Below are positions 28,815-37,855 of a stretch of DNA of 64,000 bases, one piece after another (the first letter of the stretch is position 1; every line of letters begins with the position of its first letter). Where the stretch lies: assembly GCF_027319265.1 (NCBI RefSeq), contig NZ_DAHVNP010000063.1, forward strand, positions 1 through 64,000, read 5' to 3'. The translations under genes were made by a program, and so were the position numbers. This stretch comes from Ferrimicrobium sp. (GTDB lineage: Bacteria > Actinomycetota > Acidimicrobiia > Acidimicrobiales > Acidimicrobiaceae). A model generated the notes under the pieces. The model saw nothing but the letters and a program-made list of their open reading frames with translations. It did no database searches and was not told where the DNA came from.

Positions 28815-30763
28815 TATGCATCACCTCCAGTCACCACAGCAGCCTTATCACCCACGGGATTCAAGTCAGCCACTGGCGTATCATCACCGGTCCCGTAACC
28901 GTACGGATCACGATGCACGACGGGAATCTTCACGAAGTTATCACGTGGCACTGGGTAACCCACCTGCCACTCGAGACCTCGAGACTCCCACGGGTTCGGA
29001 CCAGCAGGCGTCCTGGTGACCGCGAGCGACCAGATGAGGTTGAACACGTACAACAAGATACCGAAGCCCAAGACATACGAGGAGACCGAGACCCACTGGT
29101 TCAGGTGCTGCAGACGAATCGCATACTCAAAGACACGTCGGGGCTGACCCAACAGACCGATCATGAACAACGGCAGGAAGGTGGAGTTAAAGGCCACAAA
29201 GATGATCCAGAAACTGACCTTTCCAAGCTTGTCGTTCAACCTGATACCAAAGATCAAGGGGACGTAGTAATAGACGCCCGCAAAGACCGCGAAGATGAGC
29301 TGCCCCATAATCGTGAAGTGGAAGTGCGCCATGACGAAGAAGCTTCCGTGCACCAATGCATCCACTGGAACGTCAGAGTTATAGACGCCAGTCACACCAC
29401 CCCAGAGGAAGTTCCAGAACACTGCCAACAGGAAGAGCATTGGAACCTCGAAGCGGATCTTGCCACGCCAGACCGTACCCATTGCCACCAGATACAAGAA
29501 CCCAGTAGGAATGGAGATCAGCTCTGTCGTCAACATGAACAACGGACGCATATCCGGGTTCATCCCCGACATAAAGAGGTGATGCTGCCACACGAAGAAG
29601 CTCAACACCGCCACTCCGATGAGACCCGCTGTCGAAGTCTTCAACGCAAAGACCGGCTTACGCGCAAAGACGGGGAGCAACTCAACAGTGAGGGCGAAGC
29701 CCGGCAACGCCAACAGGTAGACCTCGGGATGTCCAAAGAACCAGAAGAGATTCTCCCAAAGGAAGGAGCTCCCTCCATGGCCCGCATAGAGCATCGCGGT
29801 ACGCACTCCACGGTCAAGACTCATCACATAGAGCCCATCGAAGAGGACCGGCACAGAGAGCAACATCGTGAAGGCCACCGTAATCATACCCCAGGCAAGG
29901 ATCGGCATCCGCGACCAGCGCATACCCGGTGCTCGGTAGTTGATAATGGTGGCGGTCATATTGATCGACGCCGCAATCATCGACAGGGCCATCAAGGCGA
30001 AGGCAACATCATAGTCGCTTTGACCTGGACCTCCTTGAATCGATAGCGGAGCGTACCCGGTCCAACCAGACTGAAACCCACCCTGCCACAGAGCAGAGAG
30101 TAGGATCAAGAACGACGGAACCGTGAACCAGAAGGACGAGGCCTCGAGTCGTGGAAACGCCATCTTCTTCGACCCAATCATGAGCGGAATCAGATAGTTA
30201 CCGAACGGACCCATGATGATAGAGGTCATCATCATCATCATCATGGTGCCATGCTCACCCACGATCTCGATGTAGGTATCCGGTGCCCAGATATGGTTCA
30301 CCGGCGAGAGCAACTCGGTGCGAATACCAAGTGCCAACAACCCTGCAACGAGGAAGTAGAGCAACATGCCGAACAGATACTGCACACCGACGACCTTGTG
30401 ATCCGTCGAGTACGTGAAATGCTCCCAAAACGACCGCTTCTCACTCTTCGGAGGATCGATCGGCTCCAGTCCCAGAAGCTTCTGGACAGGATAGTTCAGC
30501 GCACCAAGCCCTATGAACCACCCAAGACAACCGATGATCAGCGAGAGGTAGATCGCCACCTCATTGCCAGCACCATCAGCCACAACGGAGTAGTTCGAAG
30601 CAATGGCGTTACCCAGCCAGTGGCCAAAGGCGTAGCCGATCGCTCCACCAATGAGGGCGGTCAGCATATTGCCAGTAAACCAAGGCTTGGCGGCTTTGAG
30701 GCCCCGAGCTTCGAGGTCGGTTGGAGAACCCACCCCGGCAGCTGGCGTCATGTCAATTGCCAT
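28814..30763 (-). CDS. ctaD: Cytochrome c oxidase subunit I with altered proton channels
   Basis: 649 aa. It is the catalytic subunit: helix-II heme ligand in GEHGT, CuB ligand and cross-linked Tyr in GHPEVY (near 345), CuB pair in WQHHLF, and the heme pair in AHFHFTI are all present. An N-terminal extension of about 110 residues adds two helices. Compared with textbook A-type enzymes, the D-channel entry Asp in the DMAFPR motif is Lys (KKMAFPRLEA, near 200), the nearby Asn is Glu, and the K-channel Lys after PTG is Leu (IPTGFLYL, near 420). The Glu of GHPEVY is kept. Six successive Met follow the helix-II histidine. The ATG at 30763 follows AAGGAG. Confidence 0.93.
   Translation of the reverse strand: MAIDMTPAAGVGSPTDLEARGLKAAKPWFTGNMLTALIGGAIGYAFGHWLGNAIASNYSVVADGAGNEVAIYLSLIIGCLGWFIGLGALNYPVQKLLGLEPIDPPKSEKRSFWEHFTYSTDHKVVGVQYLFGMLLYFLVAGLLALGIRTELLSPVNHIWAPDTYIEIVGEHGTMMMMMMTSIIMGPFGNYLIPLMIGSKKMAFPRLEASSFWFTVPSFLILLSALWQGGFQSGWTGYAPLSIQGGPGQSDYDVAFALMALSMIAASINMTATIINYRAPGMRWSRMPILAWGMITVAFTMLLSVPVLFDGLYVMSLDRGVRTAMLYAGHGGSSFLWENLFWFFGHPEVYLLALPGFALTVELLPVFARKPVFALKTSTAGLIGVAVLSFFVWQHHLFMSGMNPDMRPLFMLTTELISIPTGFLYLVAMGTVWRGKIRFEVPMLFLLAVFWNFLWGGVTGVYNSDVPVDALVHGSFFVMAHFHFTIMGQLIFAVFAGVYYYVPLIFGIRLNDKLGKVSFWIIFVAFNSTFLPLFMIGLLGQPRRVFEYAIRLQHLNQWVSVSSYVLGFGILLYVFNLIWSLAVTRTPAGPNPWESRGLEWQVGYPVPRDNFVKIPVVHRDPYGYGTGDDTPVADLNPVGDKAAVVTGGDA
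30227..30244 (-). repeat. Trinucleotide repeat (ATG)6 inside coxA
   Basis: Six perfect CAT/ATG triplets encode six successive methionines in predicted helix II, right after the heme-ligating histidine. The tract keeps the frame; length changes would add or remove whole residues. Confidence 0.9.
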
Positions 30764-30776
30764 TTACAAGCTCCTT

Positions 30777-31694
30777 CTAGTACGTCACCGCATGACCGTT
30801 AGGGTCATACGAAGGATAATAACCTCCACCTGCACCGGAGTACGAGGGAGTATAAGTAGTCGCGAAAGGCGGCAACAGCTTCGTCACCGAAGCGTTCTGT
30901 GCCTCCATATTCGACGCCCATGTGTAGAACGCCGACTTCGATACCACGTGTCCATAGTTATACATAGCTCCATGCCAGATACCACAGAGCTCATCACAAC
31001 GAACCGTGAAACGACCCAGCTGATTTGAGGTCGTGGTGTAGGCAACATTATTGACATCCGGGTTCGCATCGGCCTTGACGCCAAGTTGATAGGCCCAGAA
31101 GTCGTGAATCACGTCAAGTGAGGTCACGTCGAACTGGATGGTCGTATTCGCTGGGAGATCGATCGAAGTGGTCTCCATCCCGCCGAACTGAGGCCAACGG
31201 TAGGTAAAGCGCCACTGCTGGGCGATAACCTGCACCACCAACATGTGCTTCGCCGTCGGCTTCCAGATCGGGGAAGGTCCCTCGCCAGTGCCAACGCCAT
31301 TCCCGTTGATCAACTCATAGGTACCGAATCCAGCTAGGAAGAGAACCAGGACCGCAGAACCAACGTACCAAATACCCTGGACCTTGCGGTTTCCGCGTAG
31401 TGGAATCCCGTCCCCACGATCCTCCTTGGTGGCACGGAAGTTGATCAACGACCAGGCCCCATAGACCCAGACCATCAACAACACCGGAACGACCATCGCA
31501 GTCAACACCTTGAAGTCGAACTGCTGGCTGGCAGCCGAAGTCGTCATATCGCCCGGGGGCATATGCGGTCCCCACACGTAGAGCACCAGCGCTATACCGA
31601 TCAACGACAGGACGAGCCAGATCGCAAAGATACGCCAACCGGCCTTCTTCGCATACTCCTTGCGCTCGTTCATGTCCTCTTGGGTTACCGCCAT
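30777..31694 (-). CDS. ctaC: Cytochrome c oxidase subunit II with CuA site
   Basis: About 305 aa. Two N-terminal membrane helices precede a periplasmic-side cupredoxin domain. The CuA site is complete: an upstream His in DVIHDFW, then CDELCGIWHGAM (C-x3-C-x3-H-x2-M) near residue 235. It takes electrons from a soluble or membrane-bound donor and passes them to subunit I. The C-terminal tail is rich in Tyr, Gly and Ser. The start at 31694 overlaps the preceding gene's stop by one base (TGATG). No cytochrome c domain is fused, so this is not a caa3 form. Confidence 0.93.
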   Translation of the reverse strand: MAVTQEDMNERKEYAKKAGWRIFAIWLVLSLIGIALVLYVWGPHMPPGDMTTSAASQQFDFKVLTAMVVPVLLMVWVYGAWSLINFRATKEDRGDGIPLRGNRKVQGIWYVGSAVLVLFLAGFGTYELINGNGVGTGEGPSPIWKPTAKHMLVVQVIAQQWRFTYRWPQFGGMETTSIDLPANTTIQFDVTSLDVIHDFWAYQLGVKADANPDVNNVAYTTTSNQLGRFTVRCDELCGIWHGAMYNYGHVVSKSAFYTWASNMEAQNASVTKLLPPFATTYTPSYSGAGGGYYPSYDPNGHAVTY

Positions 31695-32374
31695 CAGGCC
31701 ACCACCTTCCAGAAACCAGCCATATACCCAGTCTCGGCCATCGGACCACCATTCCCATTCAAGAAGCCAACACCACAGGGAATGAAGCACTGCCAACGAT
31801 AGTTATGAGGATGGTTGCCGGTATAGAAGGTAAAGGTCTCGGTGTTGTGCGCGTTCGCTAGCGTGCACGGCCCCGACTGACAGAAGGTCTTCTCGGTACC
31901 GGACAGCCCCCACATGGGGACCGACAGATTCAACGCAGGAGCGACCATGGTATGCGCGACGCCATTGCCTGCCGCCGCATCAAGCACGCTCACTCTCTTG
32001 CCATTGAGAACAGCATCGTTTCCAACCGTACCCGTGATCTTTCCCCAGTATGGATTACGAAGCGGACCGCCCGAATCATACTCATAGACCGTCACGTGCA
32101 CATACGTCTTCTCAGGCACCTGGTAGAGGGTGGTACGCACCCACTTGCCCTGTGCATCCTTTGCATACCAGCCCACCCAGTTTGGGTGAGGCCCTGTTCC
32201 TACTGCTCCCTCAACCTGTAACGTCACATCAACCGTATGTGGTTGTGTAGGAGAAGGTGTAAACACAACCGTTGGCGGATAGGTTCGCAGATACCCAAAG
32301 ATACCAAACAAAATCAATCCAACAGCGACTGCGGCAGAGACAAGAACAATCGAAATTCTTGCACCCTTATTCAA
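31694..32374 (-). CDS. Membrane-anchored cupredoxin-like protein of the oxidase locus
   Basis: About 226 aa. One N-terminal helix (about residues 8-28) anchors a beta-rich outer domain. Near residue 190-215 it has FYTGNHPHNYRWQCFIPCG and GNGGPM: a CxxxC pair with the same spacing as a CuA site and nearby His and Met, but without the third-position His of CuA. This suggests a copper-binding cupredoxin, perhaps an electron carrier into subunit II or an assembly factor; I do not recognise a named family. Another CxC-like pair (CQSGPC) lies upstream. The start is probably TTG at 32374, after AAAGGGGGTGA. It is the first gene of the coxB-coxA-coxC transcript. Confidence 0.6.
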   Translation of the reverse strand: MNKGARISIVLVSAAVAVGLILFGIFGYLRTYPPTVVFTPSPTQPHTVDVTLQVEGAVGTGPHPNWVGWYAKDAQGKWVRTTLYQVPEKTYVHVTVYEYDSGGPLRNPYWGKITGTVGNDAVLNGKRVSVLDAAAGNGVAHTMVAPALNLSVPMWGLSGTEKTFCQSGPCTLANAHNTETFTFYTGNHPHNYRWQCFIPCGVGFLNGNGGPMAETGYMAGFWKVVA

Positions 32375-32497
32375 CCTTCACCCCCTTTCTCAATCCCAAT
32401 ATTCCCATATCCAACCCGACACCCCTCACAAGGGTTGCGACCAAGGACCTCAACGATCCCTTGGCCGGTTCCGGTGATGACTCACCAGAAACTTGCC

Positions 32498-33118
32498 TCA
32501 TTCAATCCGCGAAAGCCAATGCGTCAAGACCTGCGAGGTCATCTGACCCTGTACCACTGCCACTACCTTGCCGCTTGCTGCTACAAAGACCGTCGTCGGC
32601 AAACCTATCAGGAGGTACTTGCCCTGAAGCGACGCATGATCGGTGACGACAGGATAGTCCACATGATCCTTCGCAATAAAGGCCTCGGCCTTGGCCGCGG
32701 TATCATTCTCATCGATCCCAAGGAAGTCGACCTTCTGAGCGAACTCTTTAGCAACGGAAGCCACCATCGGCGTCTCCGCCTGGCACGCCGTACACCACGA
32801 GGCAAAGAAGTTGATGACCAGAGGATGTCCCGCGAAATCCGCCGGGGAGACTGAGCCCGAAGCTGGCTTGGCATCAGCGGTCAACTCTGGCAACGAAAAG
32901 CCCGGGACGGGTTTGCCGACGAGGGGCGACGTACCAGAACTGGTCTCGGGGAGCGAGCCAAGCGAGGCCGACGCGGTCGTTGAACTGCCTCCAGAGAGCG
33001 ATGCAGCGTAGACTGCATAGGCTACCACCACGATCGCCGATACCACCAGCAAAAAGATCCAAACTCGAGGGCCAAAACGGGAGACCCGTGGTCGCTCAAG
33101 AGGCTCATGAACCGCCAT
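32498..33118 (-). CDS. Membrane-anchored thioredoxin-like protein (TlpA/ResA type)
   Basis: About 206 aa. An N-terminal helix (FGPRVWIFLLVVSAIVVVAYA) is followed by a linker and a thioredoxin fold with the redox pair in FFASWCTACQAETP (WCTAC, near residue 110) and the cis-Pro in IGLPTTVFV. Relatives reduce apocytochrome c cysteines or the cysteines of the CuA site outside the membrane. Its place between ctaB and the oxidase subunits favours a role in oxidase maturation. The start at 33118 shares one base with the ctaB stop. An ATG further upstream would overlap ctaB and is rejected. Confidence 0.85.
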   Translation of the reverse strand: MAVHEPLERPRVSRFGPRVWIFLLVVSAIVVVAYAVYAASLSGGSSTTASASLGSLPETSSGTSPLVGKPVPGFSLPELTADAKPASGSVSPADFAGHPLVINFFASWCTACQAETPMVASVAKEFAQKVDFLGIDENDTAAKAEAFIAKDHVDYPVVTDHASLQGKYLLIGLPTTVFVAASGKVVAVVQGQMTSQVLTHWLSRIE

Positions 33119-34023
33119 CAGTGACCCCGCACCGCCACATCGACTGCCATCCCAACAAAGAGCAACGACAAGTACGTGATCGAATACGAGAACATACGCA
33201 TCGCAACCTTGGGGGTGAGATCTCGGTAGAGCTTGATCGCATAGCCGATAAAGCCGGCGTTGAGAGCGATCGCAGCAACAGCGTAGACCCATCCGAGATG
33301 AGCGACGAATCCGAGTGCGCCGGTGGTCGCGGCTAGCACAAAGGTGTAGATCAAGATATCACGTGCAGAACGCTTTCGCGTCGCCACCGACGGAAGCATC
33401 GGCACTCCCGCCGCGCTGTAGTCATCGGAGTAACGGAAGGCCAAACCCCAGAAGTGGGGTGGAGTCCAGATGAAGATGACCAAGAACATGAGCCAGGCAG
33501 CGAGGGAGAGCGAATCGGTGACCGCAGCCCAGCCGACAAGAACGGGGACCGCACCGGCAGCCCCGCCGATCACAATGTTTTGCGAAGTCGAGCGCTTCAA
33601 CCACATCGTATAGATAAAGACATAGAAGAGCGCGGCAGAGAGGGCTAGTGAAGCGGAGAGCACGTTGTCGCCGACGGAGAGCATCGTAAAGGCGACGATC
33701 TCTAAAGCGATCGCAAAGATCAGGGCTCCGGTCGGCGAGACAGCACCAGTGACCAGCGGCCGGTTCTTGGTTCGTTTCATCAGCGCATCGATGTCGCGGT
33801 CGTACCACATGTTCACTGCGTTGGCACCGCCAGCAGCGAGGGTACCGCCAGCCACCGTGATGACGATGGACCAGAGCGAGGGCAGCCCGTGCTTGGCTAC
33901 CACCATCGCTGGCACCGTCGTGATCAATAGCAATTCGATGATGCGTGGCTTGGTGAGGCCGACATAGCCTTTGACCGTCTTGGTCCAGTCCCAACTGCCC
34001 TCAGACAACGGCAAGGTTCTCAT
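33118..34023 (-). CDS. ctaB: Protoheme IX farnesyltransferase (heme O synthase)
   Basis: 301 aa with eight or nine membrane helices. It transfers a farnesyl group to heme B to give heme O, precursor of heme A for the oxidase. The UbiA-family aspartate-rich motif NAVNMWYDRDIDALMKRTKN and the second site FIWTPPHFWGLAFRYSDDY are intact. The ATG at 34023 follows GAGGATGAGG. It heads the minus-strand oxidase assembly block and is divergent from the peptidase gene at 34165. No ctaA (heme A synthase) is in the window. Confidence 0.95.
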   Translation of the reverse strand: MRTLPLSEGSWDWTKTVKGYVGLTKPRIIELLLITTVPAMVVAKHGLPSLWSIVITVAGGTLAAGGANAVNMWYDRDIDALMKRTKNRPLVTGAVSPTGALIFAIALEIVAFTMLSVGDNVLSASLALSAALFYVFIYTMWLKRSTSQNIVIGGAAGAVPVLVGWAAVTDSLSLAAWLMFLVIFIWTPPHFWGLAFRYSDDYSAAGVPMLPSVATRKRSARDILIYTFVLAATTGALGFVAHLGWVYAVAAIALNAGFIGYAIKLYRDLTPKVAMRMFSYSITYLSLLFVGMAVDVAVRGH

Positions 34024-34164
34024 CTAGACCTCATCCTCTTCGCGTTTCAACACACATAGCCCCTGCACACACACGACACACTACTGACACACTCGTGGTA
34101 CCCCATCAGCACGCAGTAGAGTCTCTACCAATAGAGATCAATCTAGCACAGAGGGAGAACCTAG

Positions 34165-35334
34165 ATGACAATGCGATCAAATTATTTGCATACGCAAACC
34201 GGCAATTCCCGGGCAATTCACAGGAACCCCTCAGAAGACCTTGGGAGCGTTGCTGGCACCACCCGTCTCGCTAAGATCACCCAGATTCTGGATGATTGTG
34301 GTGCAGACTTCCTGTTCAGCGACCATCTAGAGCTCATTCATTACCTGACCGGTTTTCGCGGATCCAACGGAACCCTCCTGCTTCGACGCCATCCAGAACC
34401 GACGACCTATCTGTGTACAGATGGACGGTACCTCGAACAAGCTGCCCTACAGGCACAACGACATGGTGCTGATGTTCAGATCGGCACCCGTCCGATCCTC
34501 GGTCCTGAAGGATTACTTATCACCTTTGCAATAGCGGGCCAAATTGTCGTGGATTTGGCATCTCTTCAACTGACCAACTATCTCGCACTCGAGAAGTCTG
34601 GTCTGGGACTCACCGACATCTCGGCTTCACTTGCGATGATGCGGGCCCACAAGGAGGATGGCGAGATCGCCTCTATCAGTTCTGCCGCTGAGATTGCCGA
34701 TCGCGCCATCACTAAAACGCTCTCCCACCTAGCCGGCGCCCCCACCGAACTCGAACTCGCCGGCTGGTTTGAGTACTACGTGCGTGAATGCGGAGGCGAA
34801 GGGGTATCGTTCCCGACCATCGTGGCGTCTGGTGGGCGCACCTCACTCCCCCATGCGCAACCGACTCGCCAGCGGATCGAGGCTCCTACGCCAGTCGTCA
34901 TCGACTTCGGGGCGATGGTTGATGGCTATTGCTCGGATTCGACGCGCTCCTTCTACCTCGGCGATCCCCCCGACCGTTATCGCCGTGCCTATGAGATCGT
35001 CCTGGCGGCGAAGGCCGCCGGTGTCGCCCAGTTGCGACCGGGCAACACCGTCAATGCCGTGGAGGTGGCGACCCGTGCGTATCTACAAGATCAAGGAGTC
35101 GAAGAGCACCTCCTTCATGGGGTCGGGCATGGGGTTGGTCTTGAGATCCATGAGTTCCCCTTCACCTCAACAGCGGTCGATATCGCCGTTGAACCGACGA
35201 TGTGCATCACGGTCGAGCCTGGGCTGTACTACGCCGAAGACTTCGGGATCAGACTTGAAGATCTGTATCTGACCACGTCAACCTCGCCCATTGCTCTCTC
35301 CAACTCCGCAGAAGTGGGGATCAGCCTCGGCTGA
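34165..35334 (+). CDS. M24B-family Xaa-Pro aminopeptidase/dipeptidase
   Basis: 389 aa. An N-terminal creatinase-like domain is followed by a pita-bread metallopeptidase domain. The five metal ligands are seen: two Asp in VIDFGAMVDGYCSDSTR, His in HGVGHGVGLEIHE, Glu in VEPGLYY and Glu in LEDLYL. Such enzymes cut the bond before proline. Location directly before efp is a common arrangement in actinobacteria and Firmicutes, where the gene is called pepP or pepQ; I cannot tell which activity it has. The ATG at 34165 follows GAGGGAG. The first 30 residues look poorly conserved, and a later start is possible. Confidence 0.9.
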   Translation: MTMRSNYLHTQTGNSRAIHRNPSEDLGSVAGTTRLAKITQILDDCGADFLFSDHLELIHYLTGFRGSNGTLLLRRHPEPTTYLCTDGRYLEQAALQAQRHGADVQIGTRPILGPEGLLITFAIAGQIVVDLASLQLTNYLALEKSGLGLTDISASLAMMRAHKEDGEIASISSAAEIADRAITKTLSHLAGAPTELELAGWFEYYVRECGGEGVSFPTIVASGGRTSLPHAQPTRQRIEAPTPVVIDFGAMVDGYCSDSTRSFYLGDPPDRYRRAYEIVLAAKAAGVAQLRPGNTVNAVEVATRAYLQDQGVEEHLLHGVGHGVGLEIHEFPFTSTAVDIAVEPTMCITVEPGLYYAEDFGIRLEDLYLTTSTSPIALSNSAEVGISLG

Positions 35335-35423
35335 ATCAGCCATCTGACAGGTAGAATGGGCCGACAGGGCAATTCCTGCCGTTAGCCATACGCGTACCAG
35401 TCACCCAATACGAGGAGCAATCG

Positions 35424-35990
35424 ATGTCGGTCTCAACCACCACCAACGACTTGAAGAATGGAATGACCCTGGAGATCTCCGACGGTCTCTTCACGGTGAT
35501 CGAGTTTCAACACGTCAAGCCTGGCAAGGGGGGAGCCTTCGTCCGCACCAAGCTGAAGAATCTCCGCACCGGGGCCGTGATTGATCGCACCTATCGTGCC
35601 GACGAGAAGATCGAGCAGGCGATCATCGACAAGCGCGAGATGCAGTACCTCTACAACGATGGGGTCGACTACATCTTCATGGATTCTCAGACCTACGAAC
35701 AACTCAGTGTCTCCGATGCCGCCCTCGGAACGACCAAGAACTTTCTCGTCGAAAACGCTACCGCGACGATCTCCACCTACGAGGGCACCATCGTCGGCGT
35801 CGAGCTCCCTGCGGCCGTCGAGCTCACAATTACAGCGACTGAACCCGGGCTCCAGGGGGATCGAGTCTCTGGTGCCCGCAAGCCAGCAACCTTAGAGACT
35901 GGGTACGTAGTACAGGTTCCGCTCTTCGTGAACCAGGGAGACCGCATCAAAGTTGACACCAGAAGCGGTGAATATCTCACCCGTGCCTAG
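35424..35990 (+). CDS. efp: Elongation factor P
   Basis: 188 aa, the usual length. EF-P enters the ribosome E site and helps make peptide bonds at proline stretches. The three-domain sequence is standard, with the tip-loop KPGKGGAFVRTKLKN near residue 30 and the C-terminal DRIKVDTRSGEYL. The tip residue that carries modification in other species is Lys here (KPGK); actinobacterial EF-P is thought to work unmodified. The ATG at 35424 follows GAGGAG. nusB begins three bases after its stop, so both are co-translated. Confidence 0.96.
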   Translation: MSVSTTTNDLKNGMTLEISDGLFTVIEFQHVKPGKGGAFVRTKLKNLRTGAVIDRTYRADEKIEQAIIDKREMQYLYNDGVDYIFMDSQTYEQLSVSDAALGTTKNFLVENATATISTYEGTIVGVELPAAVELTITATEPGLQGDRVSGARKPATLETGYVVQVPLFVNQGDRIKVDTRSGEYLTRA

Positions 35991-35993
35991 ACC

Positions 35994-36431
35994 ATGACGC
36001 AACACCGCTCACACGCCGATGCCGTTGAGCATTCGCGTGTACTCAGAGAACAAGTGATCAGTATCCTCTATGAATCCTTGCTCCGCCAGCTGTCCCCGAT
36101 GGCCGTCTTGGGGGACAAGGCCCGCTCCTATCCCCCTTTTGTGACCGAGCGCATTGCGGCTATCGATCGCGAGCAGGTCGTCATCGAAGCAATCATCGCA
36201 GAGCACCTCTATGACTGGAGCCTCAGTCGACTCAACCCTGTCGACCGCTCGATCCTGACCCTTGGGGTCTGGGAATTACGCTTCAAACCTGAGATCCCGA
36301 CCTCGGTAGTCATCGCAGAGGCGCTCAGACTCGGTGACCTCCTCTCGACTGAGGACTCACCCAAGTTCCTCAATGGCGTTCTTGGGGCGGTCGCTAGCCA
36401 GTATCGCCCTCATCCGCCAGCATCGCGCTAA
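35994..36431 (+). CDS. nusB: Transcription antitermination protein NusB
   Basis: 145 aa, all helical. NusB with NusE binds boxA RNA and prevents early termination of rRNA transcripts. Family markers are REQVISILYE near residue 19, DWSLSRLNPVDRSILTLGVWEL in two adjoining pieces near 75-95, and STEDSPKFLNGVLG near 125. It follows efp by three bases, the usual actinobacterial efp-nusB pair. Downstream, the gene for an unrelated membrane protein converges on it after 100 bp; a weak inverted repeat there (CTGACA/TGTCAG) is too poor to call a terminator. Confidence 0.95.
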   Translation: MTQHRSHADAVEHSRVLREQVISILYESLLRQLSPMAVLGDKARSYPPFVTERIAAIDREQVVIEAIIAEHLYDWSLSRLNPVDRSILTLGVWELRFKPEIPTSVVIAEALRLGDLLSTEDSPKFLNGVLGAVASQYRPHPPASR

Positions 36432-36531
36432 CCCGCTGTCACACGATGCAACGATCACTGACAGGGTCGCCAGTGTCAGCATCATGGCCCTCCCCCTTCA
36501 GGGTCATCGGGATACGAACACCACCCAAATG

Positions 36532-37188
36532 CTATAGCTGGGCACGGACAAAGGATGGCATATCCGTTAAGGGATTCAAACTCACCGTTTGGGGCGTAAG
36601 GTGCAGCTGAGCTGAGACCTTGCTTAAGTCACTGTTGACGGACTTGAGCAGCATATCCATGTTGTGCACACGAGTCCGCAAGTTCTGGATCGCTCCCTGG
36701 TTGTCCGGTTGGGTGAGCAACGTCTCGGAGTCAGCCAAGATGCCAGCCGCACCGGGATAGGCCCAAGCATAGAGGTTGTGGGCGACCGGGGTCAAGTTGA
36801 ACTGATTCAGATCATTCGGGGGTGAAAGCGTTGCTAGGTTGTACAGATCCGAGTTTACGGCCAGCGTACAGTAGGCCTCGTCCTGTTGAAGAATGGTGTT
36901 GGCCACACTCAGCTGCTTCGTATCTCCACCATGGATCCGTGCAAGGGCATGATAGCCGTCCTGCAAGGCGACTTGGCATCCAAGCACGTCACTGCGCATC
37001 GAGACGACAAAGGACTTAAAGTCCGCCTGCTGTTCCACCTTGGTGATTTTGTTGGGATAGACAATCAACAACTCCACGATGACGGCGACGGCCACGATCA
37101 GCACCGCCCAGAGCAGACGCCGTTGCTTCCTCTTTGGGGTCTCCGCCGCAAGGGTATAGTCAGCTCTGTTACGCGGTCTCGACGACAC
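36532..37188 (-). CDS. Hypothetical membrane-anchored protein
   Basis: 218 aa. A basic N-terminus (KRKQRRLL) precedes one hydrophobic helix near residues 26-44, so the bulk should lie outside the membrane. The outer part is helical, contains two cysteines (LGCQVAL and EAYCTLA) that could form a disulfide, and has no family I recognise. The ATG at 37188 sits 171 bp from the aroQ end. It is separated from the shikimate genes by DNA holding no recognised element and may be its own unit. Confidence 0.6.
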   Translation of the reverse strand: MSSRPRNRADYTLAAETPKRKQRRLLWAVLIVAVAVIVELLIVYPNKITKVEQQADFKSFVVSMRSDVLGCQVALQDGYHALARIHGGDTKQLSVANTILQQDEAYCTLAVNSDLYNLATLSPPNDLNQFNLTPVAHNLYAWAYPGAAGILADSETLLTQPDNQGAIQNLRTRVHNMDMLLKSVNSDLSKVSAQLHLTPQTVSLNPLTDMPSFVRAQL

Positions 37189-37360
37189 GGCTCTCCTTCT
37201 TTATGTCCCACTCATGTCGGTCCGCTGTCCGCGTTCACCACCGATACCATCGTTTGGCAAGGATCCGGCGCGACCACGCCACGAGTTAGGGAATCCTTAG
37301 ACGATACTAATGCCAACGTGGACGCTATCTGGATACAGATGGCCAAGACCCAGCGAATCC

Positions 37361-37855
37361 TCAGCCGCGGCGGCTGTCGCCTCCCTGGTCGAGCAGGGCC
37401 GCCGCCTGGACCGCCAAGACATACCCGATCGAGCCAAATCCAGCAATCGATCCACTCGCTACCGCCGAGAGCACAGAGATAGTGCGAAAATCCTCACGCG
37501 CTGCCGGGTTGGAGATATGCAGCTCGATCGTGGGAACACGCTTTGCAGCGATGGCATCCGCGATCGCCCAAGAGTAATGGGTGAAGGCACCCGCATTCAG
37601 GATCAGTGCCGCAGTCTCAGCACCAAGCGCATGGATCACATCGATGAGCTCCGCCTCGCTGTTGGTTTGGTGATTCACGAACCCATAACCTAGCTCTGTG
37701 GCCGTCTGCGCTGCTAACTGCGTAAGCTCATCGAGTGTCGTGGTTCCATAGATCTCGGGTTGTCGCAGACCAAGTAGGTTCAGGTTGGGTCCATGCACCA
37801 ACACGATCAAACGCAATGCGACCCCGCTCCTAGGGCGTGCTTCAGTGGGTTCCAT
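37361..37855 (-). CDS. aroQ: 3-dehydroquinate dehydratase, type II
   Basis: About 164 aa. It converts 3-dehydroquinate to 3-dehydroshikimate. Type II markers are VHGPNLNLLGLRQPEIYG at the N-terminus (with the catalytic Tyr), NHQTNSEAELID, ILNAGAFTHYSWAI and the His in ELHISNP. The ATG at 37855 follows GGGAGG by six bases and overlaps the aroB end by 14 bp; a longer start at 37885 lies deeper in aroB. The C-terminal tail (about 20 residues) is longer than usual. It is the last of the aroC-aroB-aroQ operon. Confidence 0.95.
   Translation of the reverse strand: MEPTEARPRSGVALRLIVLVHGPNLNLLGLRQPEIYGTTTLDELTQLAAQTATELGYGFVNHQTNSEAELIDVIHALGAETAALILNAGAFTHYSWAIADAIAAKRVPTIELHISNPAAREDFRTISVLSAVASGSIAGFGSIGYVLAVQAAALLDQGGDSRRG

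Noticed and set aside
28808-30046. Plus-strand frame of 412 codons, the longest antisense frame
   Set aside because: It is antisense to coxA, whose frame has every oxidase motif; the antisense product is His/Arg/Glu-rich with no recognisable domain.
36432-36531. Terminator after nusB
   Set aside because: The CTGACA/TGTCAG repeat is short and has no T-run.
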